From the NCBI GenBank assembly GCA_028279885.1, contig JANQMX010000023.1:1-64000 (forward strand): 64,000 nucleotides of DNA, read 5' to 3'. A program made the translations under genes and the position numbers. The notes under the pieces are model-generated. The model had not been told where the DNA came from, did no database searches, and saw only the letters and a list, made by a program, of their open reading frames with translations. Source of the DNA: Rhodovibrionaceae bacterium (lineage in GTDB: Bacteria > Pseudomonadota > Alphaproteobacteria > Kiloniellales > DSM-21159). Shown piece by piece: positions 23,479 through 31,977 of the stretch (position 1 is the stretch's first letter; each line of letters opens with the position of its first letter).

Positions 23479-26400
23479 GTGCTGCTCTCCGATGTCTCGG
23501 TAAAGCGGCCGGTCTTCGCCTCGGTGATCAGTCTTTTGCTGTTGGCCTTCGGCTTCGTCGCCTTCGACCGCTTGCCGCTGCGCGAGTACCCGGACATCGA
23601 CCCGCCGATCGTCTCGATCGAGACCGTCTATCCCGGCGCAGCCGCCAGCGTCGTCGAGACCCGCATCACCGAGATCATCGAAGACCGCATCGCCGGGATC
23701 GAGGCCATCCGCTCGATCGAGTCGCGCAGCGAGGACGGCCGCTCTCTGATCGACATCGAGTTCAACATCGGGCGTGACGTCGATGCCGCGGCCAACGATG
23801 TGCGCGACCGCGTCTCCGGCGTTCTCGACGATCTGCCGGACGAAGCCGACCCGCCGGAGATCAGCAAGGTCGATTCCAACGACGACGTGATCATGTGGCT
23901 CAACCTGGTCAGCGACCGGCATTCCGTGCTCGAGCTGACCGACTATGCGGAGCGCTTCCTGACCGACCGCTTTTCCGCGCTGGACGGCGTCGCCCGCGTG
24001 CGGATCGGCGGCGGGCTGAGCCAAGCCATGCGGGTTTGGCTGGACCGCGAGGCGCTGGCCGCCCGCGGCCTGACGGTCAGCGACGTCGAGGAGGCGCTGC
24101 GCGCCGACAACGTCGAGCTGCCGGCCGGCAGCATCGAATCCCTGGAACGGCAGTTCACCGTGCGGGTCGAGCGCAGCTTCCTGTCGGCCGACGACTTCGC
24201 GCAGCTTGTCTTGGGCCGCAGCGACGACGGCTTTCTGCTGCGCCTGGGCGACGTCGCCCGGGTCGAACAGGGCGCCGTCGAAGAGCGCACCTTCTTTCGC
24301 GGCAACGGCGTGCCCATGGTCGGCATCGGCATCATCCGGCAGTCGCAGGCCAACACGCTGGCGGTGGCCCAGGTCGCGCGCGACGAGGCCGCGCGCCTCA
24401 ACGGCAACCTGCCCGACGGCATGGAGATCCGGCAGAGCTTCGACACCAGCGTGTTCATCCAGGGTGCGATCAACGAGGTCTACAAGACCCTGTTCATCGC
24501 CATCGGCCTGGTGGTGCTGGTCATCTACCTCTTCCTGGGCAGCGTCCGAGCCATGCTGGTGCCGGCGGTGGTGGTGCCGGTCTCCCTGGTCGCCACCTTC
24601 ATTGCGCTCTACGCCCTCGGCTTCTCGATCAACCTCCTGACCCTTCTGGCGCTGGTGCTGGCCATCGGACTGGTGGTGGACGATGCCATCGTCGTGCTCG
24701 AAAACATCCATCGGCGCATCGAGTCCGGCGAGAGCCCGCTGGTCGCCGCCTTCAAGGGGACGCGGCAGGTCGGCTTCGCGGTGATCGCGACGACCGTCGT
24801 ACTGATCTCTGTCTTCGTACCGCTGGCCTTTCTGGAGGGCGATGTCGGGCGGCTGTTCTCGGAGTTTGCCCTGACCATGGCCGCCGCGGTGGCCTTTTCC
24901 AGTATCGTCGCCTTGTCCCTCTCCTCCATGCTGGCCTCGAAGGTCTTGCAGCCGACCAAGCGGCGGACGCTGATCGCACGCCTTGTCGAGCGGGGCTTCG
25001 CCGCTGTCGAGCGCGGCTACCGCAGCGCCCTGGCGGGCGCGCTGCGACGGCCGTCTGTCGTCGCCGTCCTGTTTCTTTTGGTGCTGGGGAGCGCCGCCTG
25101 GCTGTTCCGCGAGATCCCCAGCGAGTACGCACCCAAGGAAGACCGGGGCGCCTTCTTCATCCTGGTGAACGGCCCCGAGGGCGCGTCCTTCAGCTATATG
25201 ACCGAGTACATGGACGAGATCGAGCGGCGGCTCACGCCGTTGGTCGAAAACGGCGAGGTCACCCGGCTGCTCATCCGCGCGCCCCGGGCCTTCAGCAACC
25301 TGGAGACCTTCAATACCGGGATCGGCATCCTGGTGCTGAACGACTGGGCCGTGCGCCGCTCGGGCTGGGAGATCATGGACGAGGTGCGCAGGCTCACCGC
25401 CGACCTGCCCGGCGTGCGCGCCTTCCCGGTGATGCGCCAGGGCTTCGGCGGAGGCATCCAGAAACCGGTGCAGTTCGTGATCGGCGGCGGAACCTACGCC
25501 GAGCTGGCCGAGTGGCGCGACATCCTGCTGGCCCGGCTGGCCGAGGACAATCCGGGGCTGGTCGGCATCGACCACGACTACAAGGAAACCAACCCCCAGC
25601 TCCGGGTCGAGATCGACCGCGACCGGGCCGGCGACCTCGGGGTCACCATCGGCAACATCGGCCGCACTCTGGAGACCATGCTGGGCTCGCGCCGGGTCAC
25701 CACCTACATCGATGCCGGCGAGGAATACGACGTGATCCTGGAGGGCGAGCGGGACGCGCAGCGGACCCCGACCGACATCCACAACGTCTATGTCCGCTCG
25801 GAGCGCTCCGGCCAGCTCATCCCGCTCTCCAACCTGGTGACCCTGGAGAACTTCGCCGACTCCGCCACGCTCAACCGCTACAACCGCACCCGGGCGATCA
25901 CCATCGAGGCCAATCTGGCGCCCGGCTACACCCTGGGCGAGGCCCTGGCGCATCTGGAAGCGCTGGTCGACGCCCATCTGCCGGACACGGTGGTGATCGA
26001 CTACAAAGGAGAATCGCTGGACCTCAAGACCAGCAGCGGCTCCCTGCTCTTCGTCTTCCTGCTCGGGATCGCCGTGGTCTTCCTGGTTTTGGCGGCGCAG
26101 TTCGAAAGCTACCTGCATCCCCTGGTGATCATGCTGACGGTGCCGCTCGCCATAACAGGGGCCCTGCTGGGCCTCTACCTGACCGGCGGCACGCTGAACA
26201 TCTACAGCCAGATCGGCCTGATCATGCTGGTGGGCCTGGCGGCCAAGAACGGCATCCTGATCGTCGAATTCATCAACCAGAGGCGCGACGAGGGCATGGC
26301 CTTCGACCGCGCCGTCATCGAGGCTTCGGTTACCCGCCTGCGCCCCATCGTCATGACCGGCATCACGACGGCGGCCGGCTCGGTTCCCTTGATCCTGGCT

Positions 26401-26628
26401 TTCGGGGCCGGCGCCGAGACCCGCACCGTGATCGGCACCGTCGTCTTCTCCGGCGTGCTGGCGGCGACGCTCTTCACCCTCTTCGTCGTGCCGGTGGCCT
26501 ACAGCGCCCTCGCCCGGCGGACCGGGTCACCCGGCGACGTGGCGCAAAAGCTCGAAGCCGAGATGCAGGCCCAGCCGCCGGCGCGGCACGGCACGCCGCT
26601 CGCGACCGACTCCTCGCCGGCCGAGTAA
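23479..26628 (+). CDS. RND-family efflux permease
   Basis: A 1049-aa inner-membrane antiporter starting with GTG 23479 (LLSDVSVKRPVFASVISLLL). TM4 has GLVVDDAIVVLENIHRR with the proton-relay aspartates and TM10 has GLAAKNGILIVEFINQRRD with the lysine. Periplasmic porter motifs such as YKETNPQLRVEIDRDRAGDL are in place. The C-terminus ends with a 35-residue soluble tail. It belongs to the same superfamily as the first RND pump but is clearly divergent, so the two operons are not a recent duplication. The substrate is unknown. Confidence 0.95.
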   Translation: MLLSDVSVKRPVFASVISLLLLAFGFVAFDRLPLREYPDIDPPIVSIETVYPGAAASVVETRITEIIEDRIAGIEAIRSIESRSEDGRSLIDIEFNIGRDVDAAANDVRDRVSGVLDDLPDEADPPEISKVDSNDDVIMWLNLVSDRHSVLELTDYAERFLTDRFSALDGVARVRIGGGLSQAMRVWLDREALAARGLTVSDVEEALRADNVELPAGSIESLERQFTVRVERSFLSADDFAQLVLGRSDDGFLLRLGDVARVEQGAVEERTFFRGNGVPMVGIGIIRQSQANTLAVAQVARDEAARLNGNLPDGMEIRQSFDTSVFIQGAINEVYKTLFIAIGLVVLVIYLFLGSVRAMLVPAVVVPVSLVATFIALYALGFSINLLTLLALVLAIGLVVDDAIVVLENIHRRIESGESPLVAAFKGTRQVGFAVIATTVVLISVFVPLAFLEGDVGRLFSEFALTMAAAVAFSSIVALSLSSMLASKVLQPTKRRTLIARLVERGFAAVERGYRSALAGALRRPSVVAVLFLLVLGSAAWLFREIPSEYAPKEDRGAFFILVNGPEGASFSYMTEYMDEIERRLTPLVENGEVTRLLIRAPRAFSNLETFNTGIGILVLNDWAVRRSGWEIMDEVRRLTADLPGVRAFPVMRQGFGGGIQKPVQFVIGGGTYAELAEWRDILLARLAEDNPGLVGIDHDYKETNPQLRVEIDRDRAGDLGVTIGNIGRTLETMLGSRRVTTYIDAGEEYDVILEGERDAQRTPTDIHNVYVRSERSGQLIPLSNLVTLENFADSATLNRYNRTRAITIEANLAPGYTLGEALAHLEALVDAHLPDTVVIDYKGESLDLKTSSGSLLFVFLLGIAVVFLVLAAQFESYLHPLVIMLTVPLAITGALLGLYLTGGTLNIYSQIGLIMLVGLAAKNGILIVEFINQRRDEGMAFDRAVIEASVTRLRPIVMTGITTAAGSVPLILAFGAGAETRTVIGTVVFSGVLAATLFTLFVVPVAYSALARRTGSPGDVAQKLEAEMQAQPPARHGTPLATDSSPAE

Positions 26629-26780
26629 GCCGACCGGCAGGAATGCGCCCTCGGCATCCGCCTATGGAGCTTGAACGGGCCGACGCGACAGCCGGCCGCA
26701 GCCGCCCAGCACGGCGTATCCTTGCCTGGCGGGCGCGCATCATGACGGTGTAGCTGTCTCCAATCGCGGAATCCTTTTTC

Positions 26781-28049
26781 ATGGCTCAAGAGCATCATGT
26801 CGTCGTGGTCGGCGGGGGCTTCGCCGGGCTGGCCTGCATCAGGGGCCTGCGCGGCGCCAAGGTGAAGATCACCCTGATCGACCAGCGCAACCACCATCTC
26901 TTTCAGCCGCTGCTCTATCAGGTCGCCACCACCATCCTGCCGACCTCCGAGATCGCCTGGCCGCTGCGCCGGCTGTTCAAGGAGCGGCCGGAAGTCACCA
27001 CCCTGATGGCGACGGTCTCGGGTGTCGATTGCCACAGCAAGGAGATCGTTTTCGCCGACGGGAGCCGAATGAGCTTCGACACGCTGGTCCTCGCCACCGG
27101 GGCGCGCCATTCCTATTTCGGCCGCGACGAGTGGGAGGCTCATGCGCCCGGGCTGAAGACGCTGGAAGACGCCACCACCATCCGGCGCCGGATCCTCTCC
27201 GCCTTCGAGCGCGCCGAGTGGTGCGACGATCCCAACGAACGCGAGGCCTGCCTGACCTTCGCCGTGATCGGCGCCGGACCGACCGGTGTGGAGCTTGCCG
27301 GCATCATCGCCGAGCTGGCCCGGCGGGTGCTGCCGCCGGAGTTCCGGCGCATCGACACGGCCAAGGCGCGCGTCCTCCTGATCGAAGCCGGGCCGCGCGT
27401 GCTGCCCGCCTTTCCAGAGAAGCTCGCCCGCTACGCCGAACGTGCTCTCGTCAAGCTGGGCGTGGAGGTCATCACCGACCGGCCGGTCACCGCCTGCGAC
27501 GGCGGGGGCGTTGTTGTCGGCGATGAACGCATTGCCGCGAAGACGACCATCTGGGCGGCCGGGGTGATGGCCTCGAAGGCCGCGCAGTGGCTCGGCGCCG
27601 AGGCGGACCGGGCGGGCCGGGTCATCGTCGCGCCCGACCTGACCGCGCCCGGACACCCGGACATCTTCGTGATCGGCGACACAGCGGCGGTGACGGATGC
27701 CGCGGACAAGCCGGTGCCGGGCATCGCGCCGGCCGCCAAGCAGCAGGGGGCCTACGTCGCCCGGGTTATCCGGCAGCGCCTCGCCGGCGAACCGTCAGAT
27801 GCGCCTTTCCGCTATCGCCATGCCGGCAATCTCGCCACCGTCGGCCGCAGCGCGGCGGTCGTCGACTTCGGCCGGTTGCAGCTCACCGGCGCCCTGGCCT
27901 GGTGGTTCTGGGGGCTGGCGCACATCTACTTCCTGATCGGCACGCGCAGCCGCCTCGCCGTCGCCTACAGCTGGCTCTGGTCCTACCTGACCGGGCAGAA
28001 GAGCGCCCGCCTGATCACCCAGGGCTCGGCTGCGTCGAGCCAGAAGTAG
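26781..28049 (+). CDS. ndh: type II NADH dehydrogenase (NDH-2)
   Basis: A 422-aa single-subunit, non-proton-pumping NADH:quinone oxidoreductase. The FAD-binding motif is VVVGGGFAGLACIRGL, the second Rossmann motif for NADH is FAVIGAGPTGVELAGII, and the FAD motif is GHPDIFVIGDTAAV. AAKQQGAYVARVI and a C-terminal amphipathic/hydrophobic segment (WWFWGLAHIYFLIGTRSRLA) provide membrane association. ATG 26781 is family-typical. The extreme C-terminus SARLITQGSAASSQK is echoed in a decayed copy at 31921-31971, so the 3' end is an insertion boundary for the following 3.9 kb. Confidence 0.93.
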   Translation: MAQEHHVVVVGGGFAGLACIRGLRGAKVKITLIDQRNHHLFQPLLYQVATTILPTSEIAWPLRRLFKERPEVTTLMATVSGVDCHSKEIVFADGSRMSFDTLVLATGARHSYFGRDEWEAHAPGLKTLEDATTIRRRILSAFERAEWCDDPNEREACLTFAVIGAGPTGVELAGIIAELARRVLPPEFRRIDTAKARVLLIEAGPRVLPAFPEKLARYAERALVKLGVEVITDRPVTACDGGGVVVGDERIAAKTTIWAAGVMASKAAQWLGAEADRAGRVIVAPDLTAPGHPDIFVIGDTAAVTDAADKPVPGIAPAAKQQGAYVARVIRQRLAGEPSDAPFRYRHAGNLATVGRSAAVVDFGRLQLTGALAWWFWGLAHIYFLIGTRSRLAVAYSWLWSYLTGQKSARLITQGSAASSQK

Positions 28050-28093
28050 GGAGCTTGTTCACCTGCGGCGCAGTCAACGCCGCCGCCGAAAGG

Positions 28094-28411
28094 TCACAGA
28101 TCGTTCTTCAGATCGAGAAGCGAGACCGCTTCGATTTGCGACTCCGCAATCTTCGACATGGTCTCCAGATGATAGGCGTCGATCTCATGCTTTGAGTTCA
28201 CGAAGGTCTTCTCGATCCATTGCACGTGCGTGAATCAGTGGAAGTAGGGCTCTCCGCCGATCTCGATCTGGAACCAGGACTCCAGGGCGACGCCCTCATC
28301 CACGAGCGTCTTCAGCGCCTCATCCCGTCGGGCAAGCAGGGTGTCGCGCCACTCACCCAGGTCTGTGTCGGAGCCAGGCTTCAGCTTGATCAATCCCGCC
28401 GCCGACTCCAT
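28094..28411 (-). pseudogene. DUF6176-like protein gene interrupted by an in-frame TGA
   Basis: From ATG 28411, behind a textbook AAAGGAGGT ribosome site, 58 codons read MESAAGLIKLKPGSDTDLGE and so on to GGEPYFH, followed by TGA at 28237-28235. The same frame continues as FTHVQWIEKTFVNSKHEIDA and ends SLLDLKNDL with a stop at 28096-28094, for 105 codons in all. The two halves together look like one DUF6176/ABM-type small protein, and the TGA is best explained as a TGG-to-TGA nonsense change. No selenocysteine element was looked for computationally. If translated, the 58-residue N-terminal half would be produced. Confidence 0.7.
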
Positions 28412-28448
28412 GGGACCTCCTTTAAGATGTCTTTCGGGCTGGAGCAAC

Positions 28449-29243
28449 TCAGCCGACAAAGGCCTTCTCGACGACGTAGTCGCCCGGCGCAGCGTTGGAG
28501 CCTTCTCTGAGACCGGCGGCCTCGAGCAGCGCCCGGGTGTCCGAGATCATCGCCATGGAGCCGCAGATCATCACCCGGTCGCCGACCGAGTCGAGACCGA
28601 GAATGCCGAGATCCCGGAAGAGGCGCCCGCTTTCGATCAACCCCGTGATGCGGCCGACGTGTACGTGGTCCTCACGAGTCACGCTGGGGTAATAGGTCAG
28701 CCGAGTGGATGCGATCTCACCGACCAGCGGATCCTGCGGCAGCGCCGCCACCAGATTTGCACCGTACTGCAGATCTTTGACACCGCGGCAGGTGTGGGTG
28801 AGCACGACCTCGTGGAACTTCTCATAGGTCTCCGGATCGCGCACCAGGCTGGCGAAGGGGGCAATGCCGGTGCCGGTGGAGAAGAGGAAAAGCCGGTCGC
28901 CGTGCTTGAGGGCGTCGAGCACCAGCGTCCCGGTCGGCTTGCGCCCCAGGAGCACTTGGTCGCCCGGCTTGACGTGCCGCAGACGCGAGGTCAGCGGGCC
29001 GTCCTTCACCTTGATCGAGAAGAAGTCGAGCCCGTCGTCCCAGGACGGACTGGCGATGGAGTAGGCCCGCAAGATCGGCCGCCCCTCGACGATAAGGCCG
29101 AGCATCACGAACTCGCCGGAGCGGAAGCGGAAGCTGGCGGGACGGGCGACCCGAAGGGAAAACAGCTCATCCGTCCAATGATGCACGCTCTGGACGGGCA
29201 CCTGGACGACCGACTGAGGCAGGACAAGACTCTGAACGCCCAT
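28449..29243 (-). CDS. fpr: ferredoxin/flavodoxin-NADP+ reductase
   Basis: A 264-aa FAD enzyme exchanging electrons between NADPH and ferredoxin or flavodoxin. RAYSIASPSWDD is the FAD-binding RxYS motif, KPGDQVLLGRKPTGTLVLD follows, and LFSTGTGIAPFASLVRD is the NADP-binding GTGxxP loop. The C-terminal CGSMAMISDTRALLEAAG and the end VVEKAFVG match bacterial subclass I FNR. ATG 29243 fits the family; the longer frame to 29330 does not. It sits in the block of redox and metal genes, with a Fur-like repeat 125 bp upstream, suggesting response to iron or oxidative stress (inference). Confidence 0.92.
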   Translation of the reverse strand: MGVQSLVLPQSVVQVPVQSVHHWTDELFSLRVARPASFRFRSGEFVMLGLIVEGRPILRAYSIASPSWDDGLDFFSIKVKDGPLTSRLRHVKPGDQVLLGRKPTGTLVLDALKHGDRLFLFSTGTGIAPFASLVRDPETYEKFHEVVLTHTCRGVKDLQYGANLVAALPQDPLVGEIASTRLTYYPSVTREDHVHVGRITGLIESGRLFRDLGILGLDSVGDRVMICGSMAMISDTRALLEAAGLREGSNAAPGDYVVEKAFVG

Positions 29244-29367
29244 AGGCAATGCTCCTGACAGGCCGTTGGCGGCAAGGCGGCGAGACCATTGGTAGGTCGC
29301 AGGGTGCCGCGAGCCGGCGGGGCCTCGCACCGGGCCGGCCGCCTGACGTCCTAAAGCCTATCGGCCA

Positions 29368-29396
29368 GTATTGCAAATAAAACTCATTCGCAATAC
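29368..29396. promoter_or_regulatory. Fur-like inverted repeat upstream of the FNR gene
   Basis: GTATTGCAAATA (29368-29379) and CATTCGCAATAC (29385-29396) form an inverted repeat with two mismatches across a 5-nt spacer. The 12-mer CATTCGCAATAC is found unchanged at 47544-47555, and a related perfect 7-1-7 palindrome is at 31334-31348. It lies between the FNR gene and the CopD-like gene. Confidence 0.55.
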
Positions 29397-29459
29397 CATT
29401 CTGCGATTATGCCCTGCCCTCGGCCATTCCTCGATTTCAGGCGGCCCGAGCCGGGCGGC

Positions 29460-29900
29460 TCAAACGCCGCCGTAGCGAAACGCGAGGCCGAGCCACACGA
29501 AAGCGAGCGCCAGCGCGGTGACGGCGACGATATGAGCGCCGAGCATCGGCAAGCGCGCCGCATCGAGTCGCGGAATGATGGAGAGCCGCGCATGAACGGC
29601 CAGTCCGATCGTCGCGGCCAGACAGGCGAGCTTCAGGCAAATCGTCAGCGCCACGGGGTCGCTCCAGTCCGTCCAGCTCGCAATCTCCGGCCGCAGCAGA
29701 GAGGCGAGCCAAAGCCCGGTCACGACCTGGACCGCCATGGCGGGCAGCCCGATCCGCTCATAGATGCGCTCGAAGCCGCGCACCAGGTCCGGGTCGCGCT
29801 TCGCCATGGCTTCCGGCAGGAGACTGACGGCGAGCACCAGGTGGCCGCCGACCCAGACGGAGCCGGCGGCGAGATGAAGGAAGAGAAGCGTCTGGTGCAT
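29460..29900 (-). CDS. CopD-like membrane protein (copper resistance/heme-protein family)
   Basis: A 146-aa protein with four predicted helices: LLFLHLAAGSVWVGGHLVLA, GLPAMAVQVVTGLWLASLL, VALTICLKLACLAATIGLAV and MLGAHIVAVTALALAFVWLG. Conserved histidines at the membrane faces (FLHLAAGSVWVGGH, GLAVHARL) fit the CopD domain family, associated with copper uptake/resistance or heme binding. The function is not proven. It may share a minus-strand transcript with the FNR gene. It is divergent from the exported protein gene at 29985. Confidence 0.7.
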   Translation of the reverse strand: MHQTLLFLHLAAGSVWVGGHLVLAVSLLPEAMAKRDPDLVRGFERIYERIGLPAMAVQVVTGLWLASLLRPEIASWTDWSDPVALTICLKLACLAATIGLAVHARLSIIPRLDAARLPMLGAHIVAVTALALAFVWLGLAFRYGGV

Positions 29901-29984
29901 CGGTGGCTAGGGCGCTGGACTCTCGCCCGTCGAATTGGGCGTCTTTGCGTCCGTGGTGTTATCACGGCCGCCCCGCGAACCATA

Positions 29985-30695
29985 ATGCGCGGTCTGAGCC
30001 TGGCCGCCGGCGTGCTCGTCGCCTCGACCGCCGCTGCTGCAGATCTCGAAATCCTGGTGGATCGTAATCCCGAGAGGCTGGAGCTCTTCCTCTCGACCCG
30101 CGCCGAGAACTTCGTGCCCATTTTCGGCTTGCCGCCGGAGCGTCTCGCCGACGAGAGCGGTATCGTGGACTTCCCGTCGCTCCGGAATGGAACATGGGAG
30201 ATTGGCGATGCGCTGTTGAGGGGCGTGCCTGCCGCGCTCGACGGCGGAGCTGTCGCCTTTGAGGCCATGTCGCTGATAGTGCATCCGCTCGACAGCCCAT
30301 TGCCCATGGAGACGCCCTTCGATGCCTTACTGGCGCTCAACGTATGCTCGGTCGAGGAGCCGACAACACCGCTGACGCTCGCCGAGCTGCAAGGCTATGT
30401 CGGATACATCGCTTACGTCGAGGATGCGGTTGGTGCGCTCACGCTCCGGCTGCCGAAGACCGGCCGTGGCGATCTGCACATCACCGTTCGCGAGTTCTGG
30501 GCGGGCGAGGCGAGCGGCCGCTATGAATTGACCGTTCCCGACGGTGGGATTGTGAAGATCGCCGACAGACCACGGCCCTATAGCGCGCTCGCCTTGATAT
30601 TCTTCGTGATCGGCAGCGGTCTTACGGCAGGGGGCACACTGTGCTTGGCGCGCCAAGCGACGCAGCGCCAACCCGCCGGGGCCTCACCGGCCTAG
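29985..30695 (+). CDS. exported protein with C-terminal membrane anchor, unknown function
   Basis: A 236-aa product from ATG 29985. It has a signal peptide MRGLSLAAGVLVASTAAAA, an extracytoplasmic domain of about 165 residues (FVPIFGLPPERLADESGIVD; LQGYVGYIAYVEDAVGALTL), then LALIFFVIGSGLTAGGTLCL as a C-terminal anchor followed by a short cytoplasmic tail. I recognise no family. Its position between a CopD-like gene and a Sel1/pseudoazurin pair suggests a role in metal or redox handling at the membrane, which is inference only. A much longer frame upstream to 29409 overlaps the CopD-like gene and is not real. Confidence 0.7.
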   Translation: MRGLSLAAGVLVASTAAAADLEILVDRNPERLELFLSTRAENFVPIFGLPPERLADESGIVDFPSLRNGTWEIGDALLRGVPAALDGGAVAFEAMSLIVHPLDSPLPMETPFDALLALNVCSVEEPTTPLTLAELQGYVGYIAYVEDAVGALTLRLPKTGRGDLHITVREFWAGEASGRYELTVPDGGIVKIADRPRPYSALALIFFVIGSGLTAGGTLCLARQATQRQPAGASPA

Positions 30696-30703
30696 CCAAG
30701 CAT

Positions 30704-31309
30704 CTAACAGCTCTCCGGGTGTTCGGCGCTCATGTGCGCAAGATAACCTGCCGGAGGATTGAGGCCGAGCATCGCCCCGACCTCATACCAATCCTCTGCA
30801 AGGCAGAGGTCCTGCGGCACGCCATGCATGCCGTACTGATACAACCTGCCCAGAACCACGGCGGACAGTGCGTCACCTTGCGTCACCGCGGATCCGAGCC
30901 AGTAGAGGCCCTCGTCGACACGATCGTCACTTTCTTCGTTGCCGATGAGGAGCATGCCCAGGCCGTGCTGGGCCTCCGCGTGGTCATGTTCCGCTGCAAA
31001 GCGAAGGTACTTCTCCGCAGCCACAAGGTCGTCACCGCCACGAGAATGCAGTGCGAGGAATGTCCCCAAGTGATAGGACGCCTCGGGATCGCCGGCAAAG
31101 GCGGACCGCGCAAGCTCTTCGATAGCGACGCTGACCCGGGTGCGTTCGCCGGTGTCGTCGGTCGGGCCTGCCTCCAGCGCCTGCGGCCATGACAGCAATG
31201 CGGCAACGGCCAGCGGTAGTCCCGGGACGAGGTTACGGAATGGCTGGCAAGTTCTTCGAATAAGCACGTACCACCTCTCAGTTGGCAAATTCCGTGGACA
31301 CCAGAGCAA
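30704..31309 (-). CDS. exported Sel1-repeat (TPR-like) protein
   Basis: A 201-aa protein. A hydrophobic leader LPLAVAALLSWPQALEA precedes Sel1-like repeats: RSAFAGDPEASYHLGTFLAL, HDHAEAQHGLGMLLIGNEES, TQGDALSAVVLGRLYQYG. Such repeats form alpha-solenoids for protein-protein interaction, here predicted periplasmic. The start is uncertain: ATG 31309 gives a long basic leader before the hydrophobic core, and a downstream GTG (V16) is possible. It is convergent with the gene at 29985. A Fur-like palindrome lies about 25 bp upstream. Confidence 0.75.
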   Translation of the reverse strand: MLWCPRNLPTERWYVLIRRTCQPFRNLVPGLPLAVAALLSWPQALEAGPTDDTGERTRVSVAIEELARSAFAGDPEASYHLGTFLALHSRGGDDLVAAEKYLRFAAEHDHAEAQHGLGMLLIGNEESDDRVDEGLYWLGSAVTQGDALSAVVLGRLYQYGMHGVPQDLCLAEDWYEVGAMLGLNPPAGYLAHMSAEHPESC

Positions 31310-31333
31310 TTCTCGTTTAACAGCTTATCGTAC

Positions 31334-31348
31334 TGCGAATGATTCGCA
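31334..31348. promoter_or_regulatory. perfect 7-1-7 Fur-type box upstream of pseudoazurin
   Basis: TGCGAAT-G-ATTCGCA is an exact 15-bp palindrome of the 7-1-7 form typical of Fur-family operators. It lies between the divergent Sel1 and pseudoazurin genes, 25 bp from one and 73 bp from the other. Confidence 0.7.
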
Positions 31349-31420
31349 TTAGCAGATACGGAAGACCTTGGCCAGTCGTTTGGTGCCCGGAAATACGACA
31401 AAATAGTGGAGATATCGAAG

Positions 31421-31903
31421 ATGGCTTTGATTTCGCGAAGAGAAGCCTTGCTGATCGCGGGCGGCCTCGTCTTGGTGCAGCCCTCACTTGCCGTCGCCGC
31501 GGAGCACAGCGTCGAAATGCTGAACAGGCACCCGGACGACAAAAAGAAGCGCAATGTCTTCCTGCCTCGCATCCTGACCGTTCAACCTGGGGACACGGTG
31601 AACTTCGTCACCGTGGATCGGGGGCACAACAGCGCCTCGATCGACGGGATGCTTCCTGAGGGCGCCGAGGAGTGGAAAGGCAAGCTCAGTAAGGACACGG
31701 CCGTTACGTTCGATAAGCCGGGCTACTACGGCTATCTCTGCACGCCCCACTACGCTCTCGGCATGGTCGGGCTGATCATCGTCGAAGGCGACGGCAAGCT
31801 CGCAAATCTGGAAGCGGCGAAAGCGGTCAAGCACCGCGGCCGGGCCAGGGCGGAATTCGAAGAGATTTGGGCTGAGGCGGAAGCGGGCGGCCTCCTGAGC
31901 TGA
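31421..31903 (+). CDS. pseudoazurin-type blue copper protein
   Basis: A 160-aa periplasmic cupredoxin. The N-terminus MALISRREALLIAGGLVLVQ has a twin-arginine-like leader. The mature domain opens EHSVEMLNRHPDDKKKRNVF. The type 1 copper ligands are visible: His in VDRGHNSASIDG, then Cys-His-Met in GYLCTPHYALGM. LTVQPGDTVNFVTVD is characteristic of pseudoazurins, which donate electrons to nitrite or nitrous oxide reductases or replace cytochromes. No denitrification gene is in this window. ATG 31421 is preferred over 31406. The upstream Fur-type box suggests iron-dependent expression. Confidence 0.92.
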   Translation: MALISRREALLIAGGLVLVQPSLAVAAEHSVEMLNRHPDDKKKRNVFLPRILTVQPGDTVNFVTVDRGHNSASIDGMLPEGAEEWKGKLSKDTAVTFDKPGYYGYLCTPHYALGMVGLIIVEGDGKLANLEAAKAVKHRGRARAEFEEIWAEAEAGGLLS

Positions 31904-31971
31904 CCCGTACCGGATCTCAGTACGCCGGCCGGCTGATCACCCAAGGCTCGGCGGCGATCGACCGTCAGTAG
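31903..31971 (+). pseudogene. relic of the NDH-2 gene 3' tail
   Basis: The plus-strand frame reads TRTGSQYAGRLITQGSAAI then DRQ and a stop. The intact NDH-2 C-terminus reads YLTGQKSARLITQGSAASSQ then K and a stop. At DNA level 24 of 27 bases agree between 28008-28034 and 31930-31956. The relic begins at the pseudoazurin stop codon and ends 6 bp before the dabA stop, so it marks the right-hand edge of a 3.85-kb block inserted after NDH-2. Confidence 0.8.
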
Positions 31972-31977
31972 GCCGAG

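Noticed and set aside
23473-26118. Very long open frame on the minus strand opposite the second RND permease (881 codons), with similar long antisense frames opposite the first permease and the RTX gene (47980-51156)
   Set aside because: High-GC codon bias keeps the antisense frame open; the translations are low-complexity (Q, R, D, H-rich) with no family-like motif, while the sense proteins are full-length and unmistakable.
357-26628. The two RND efflux operons as a recent duplication
   Set aside because: The permeases and adaptors share only superfamily motifs and differ in gene order and accessory genes, so they are independent pumps.
28235-28237. In-frame TGA as a selenocysteine codon
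   Set aside because: The family shows no selenoprotein members known to me, the following context favours a former Trp codon, and no adjacent SECIS-like hairpin is obvious by eye; a nonsense change is simpler.
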